Assembly: GCA_016214925.1 (NCBI GenBank)
Contig: JACRMO010000196.1
Span: 1-6,078 of the forward strand
Reading direction: 5' to 3'
DNA length: 6,078 bases
DNA from: Gammaproteobacteria bacterium
GTDB taxonomy: Bacteria > Pseudomonadota > Gammaproteobacteria > Thiohalobacterales > Thiohalobacteraceae
A program made the position numbers and the translations under genes. Of this stretch, positions 5,560-6,078 are shown piece after piece. The notes beneath the pieces were generated by a model. That model ran no database searches, had not been told where the DNA came from, and saw only the letters and a list, made by a program, of their open reading frames with translations. The stretch's first letter is position 1; each line of letters opens with the position of its first letter.

Positions 5560-6078
5560 TCACAACCCAATCCGATGCGCACGGTGGGTGAAAAATATGC
5601 CGCTGGGTTTTTCCGCCGGCAGGCTGCCGATGCGTTTGAGCGTCGCGGTGTCGTAGATATCGATACGATCTTCATCGCGCACGGAAATCCATACCGCTTC
5701 GCCGCGCGGCGCGAACTCCAGGTGCAGCACCGCCTTGCCTGGCTTGAAGGTATCGACGACCTTGAGTGTGTCGACATCGATCACCTGCACGGTGTCGTTG
5801 TCCGGATGGGCGAAGTTCACCCATACCTGGCGCGCATCGGGACGGCCGATCACGAACACCGGCTGGCTATGGACAGGAATGCGCGCGACCTGTTTCCAGG
5901 TTCCGGTTTCGATCACCAACACTTCATGCAATCCCACGGCGGGCACGAACAGGGACTCGCCGGCCAGCGCCCAACCTTGCAGATGCGGCATCTTGAACAC
6001 CGGCAATTTTTGTTCGCCCTTGCCATAGTCCGGTAACACGCGGCGGACACCGGCTTCAGGATGCCACAGATCGAGTTC
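5560..6078 (-). CDS. nirF: NirF, heme d1 biosynthesis protein (3' part only)
   Basis: This is the C-terminal 172 residues of NirF; the gene runs off the right edge, so its start is not visible. NirF is a beta-propeller protein related to the d1 domain of cytochrome cd1 nitrite reductase. It is needed for a late step of heme d1 assembly, generally placed in the periplasm. The visible part shows repeated propeller-blade signatures, such as QVIDVDTLKVVDTF and IDIYDTATLKRIGSL, each a strand pair ending in an 'xV(I)D..T(L)' turn. It ends with KPSGIFFTHRAHRIGL, a tail I recognise as typical of NirF and unlike the NirS or NirN tails. The frame is open from 6078 to the TGA at 5560-5562. A GTG at 6037-6039 lies inside the frame and is an ordinary valine codon, not a start. 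It is the first gene seen in the operon direction, with nirD 113 nt downstream. Confidence 0.9.
   Translation of the reverse strand, partial: ELDLWHPEAGVRRVLPDYGKGEQKLPVFKMPHLQGWALAGESLFVPAVGLHEVLVIETGTWKQVARIPVHSQPVFVIGRPDARQVWVNFAHPDNDTVQVIDVDTLKVVDTFKPGKAVLHLEFAPRGEAVWISVRDEDRIDIYDTATLKRIGSLPAEKPSGIFFTHRAHRIGL

Noticed and set aside
5447..5563. A longer NirD of 194 residues with a signal-like N-terminal extension
   Set aside because: The extra 39 codons lie in repeat DNA, and NirD-family proteins are about 150 residues and cytoplasmic, so the ATG at 5444-5446 is preferred.

Overview
The window is a segment of a denitrification (nir) operon for making heme d1, the cofactor of cytochrome cd1 nitrite reductase NirS. 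All genes lie on the minus strand, so transcription runs from high to low coordinates: nirF (3' part, cut by the window edge) - nirD - nirL - nirG - nirH - nirJ - nirN. The protein families are recognised from visible motifs. These are the NirF C-terminus ending HRIGL, four AsnC/Lrp-like siroheme decarboxylase subunits, a radical SAM protein with CxxxCxxC and a C-terminal Cx2Cx5Cx21C cluster motif, and an exported c-type/d1-type cytochrome ending in the NirN-like tail KYNVWNK...SEGTSH. The GC-rich composition, the Pseudomonas-like gene order and the kinds of intergenic repeat suggest a denitrifying beta- or gammaproteobacterium, possibly an environmental or sulfur-oxidising lineage. The species cannot be named from this sequence.

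Pathway logic, from known biology: siroheme is decarboxylated by the NirD/L/G/H proteins to 12,18-didecarboxysiroheme. NirJ then replaces two propionate side chains by radical chemistry. NirF acts on a late intermediate in the periplasm, and NirN oxidises dihydro-heme d1 to heme d1 before transfer to NirS. NirS, its electron donors and the siroheme-forming methyltransferase NirE are not in the window. In Pseudomonas aeruginosa nirE lies between nirJ and nirN. Here that position holds only a 161-bp gap made of repeats.

The unusual part is the architecture between genes. The genes of the two likely decarboxylase pairs are tightly coupled: nirD/nirL overlap and nirG/nirH are 3 nt apart. The four longer junctions (F/D, L/G, H/J, J/N) each carry a large inverted repeat, and the G/H junction has a small palindrome inside the start of nirH. 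At least three repeat families are present. Family A has arms containing CTTTGCG..CTTTGCGCTCTT and occurs three times as inverted pairs. Family B has GTAGGTTGGGGTGAGC arms and occurs once complete, with a possible fragment elsewhere. Family C is the CCCTCTCCC/GGGAGAGGG hairpin. Two of them run into coding sequence: a family A arm encodes the first part of the NirN signal peptide, and family C encodes residues 9-16 of NirH.

Positions 1-200, downstream of nirN, hold no gene I can support. I see no undescribed enzymatic system here. The interest is in the repeat-riddled operon, the repeat-derived protein N-termini, the missing nirE and the coupling pattern.
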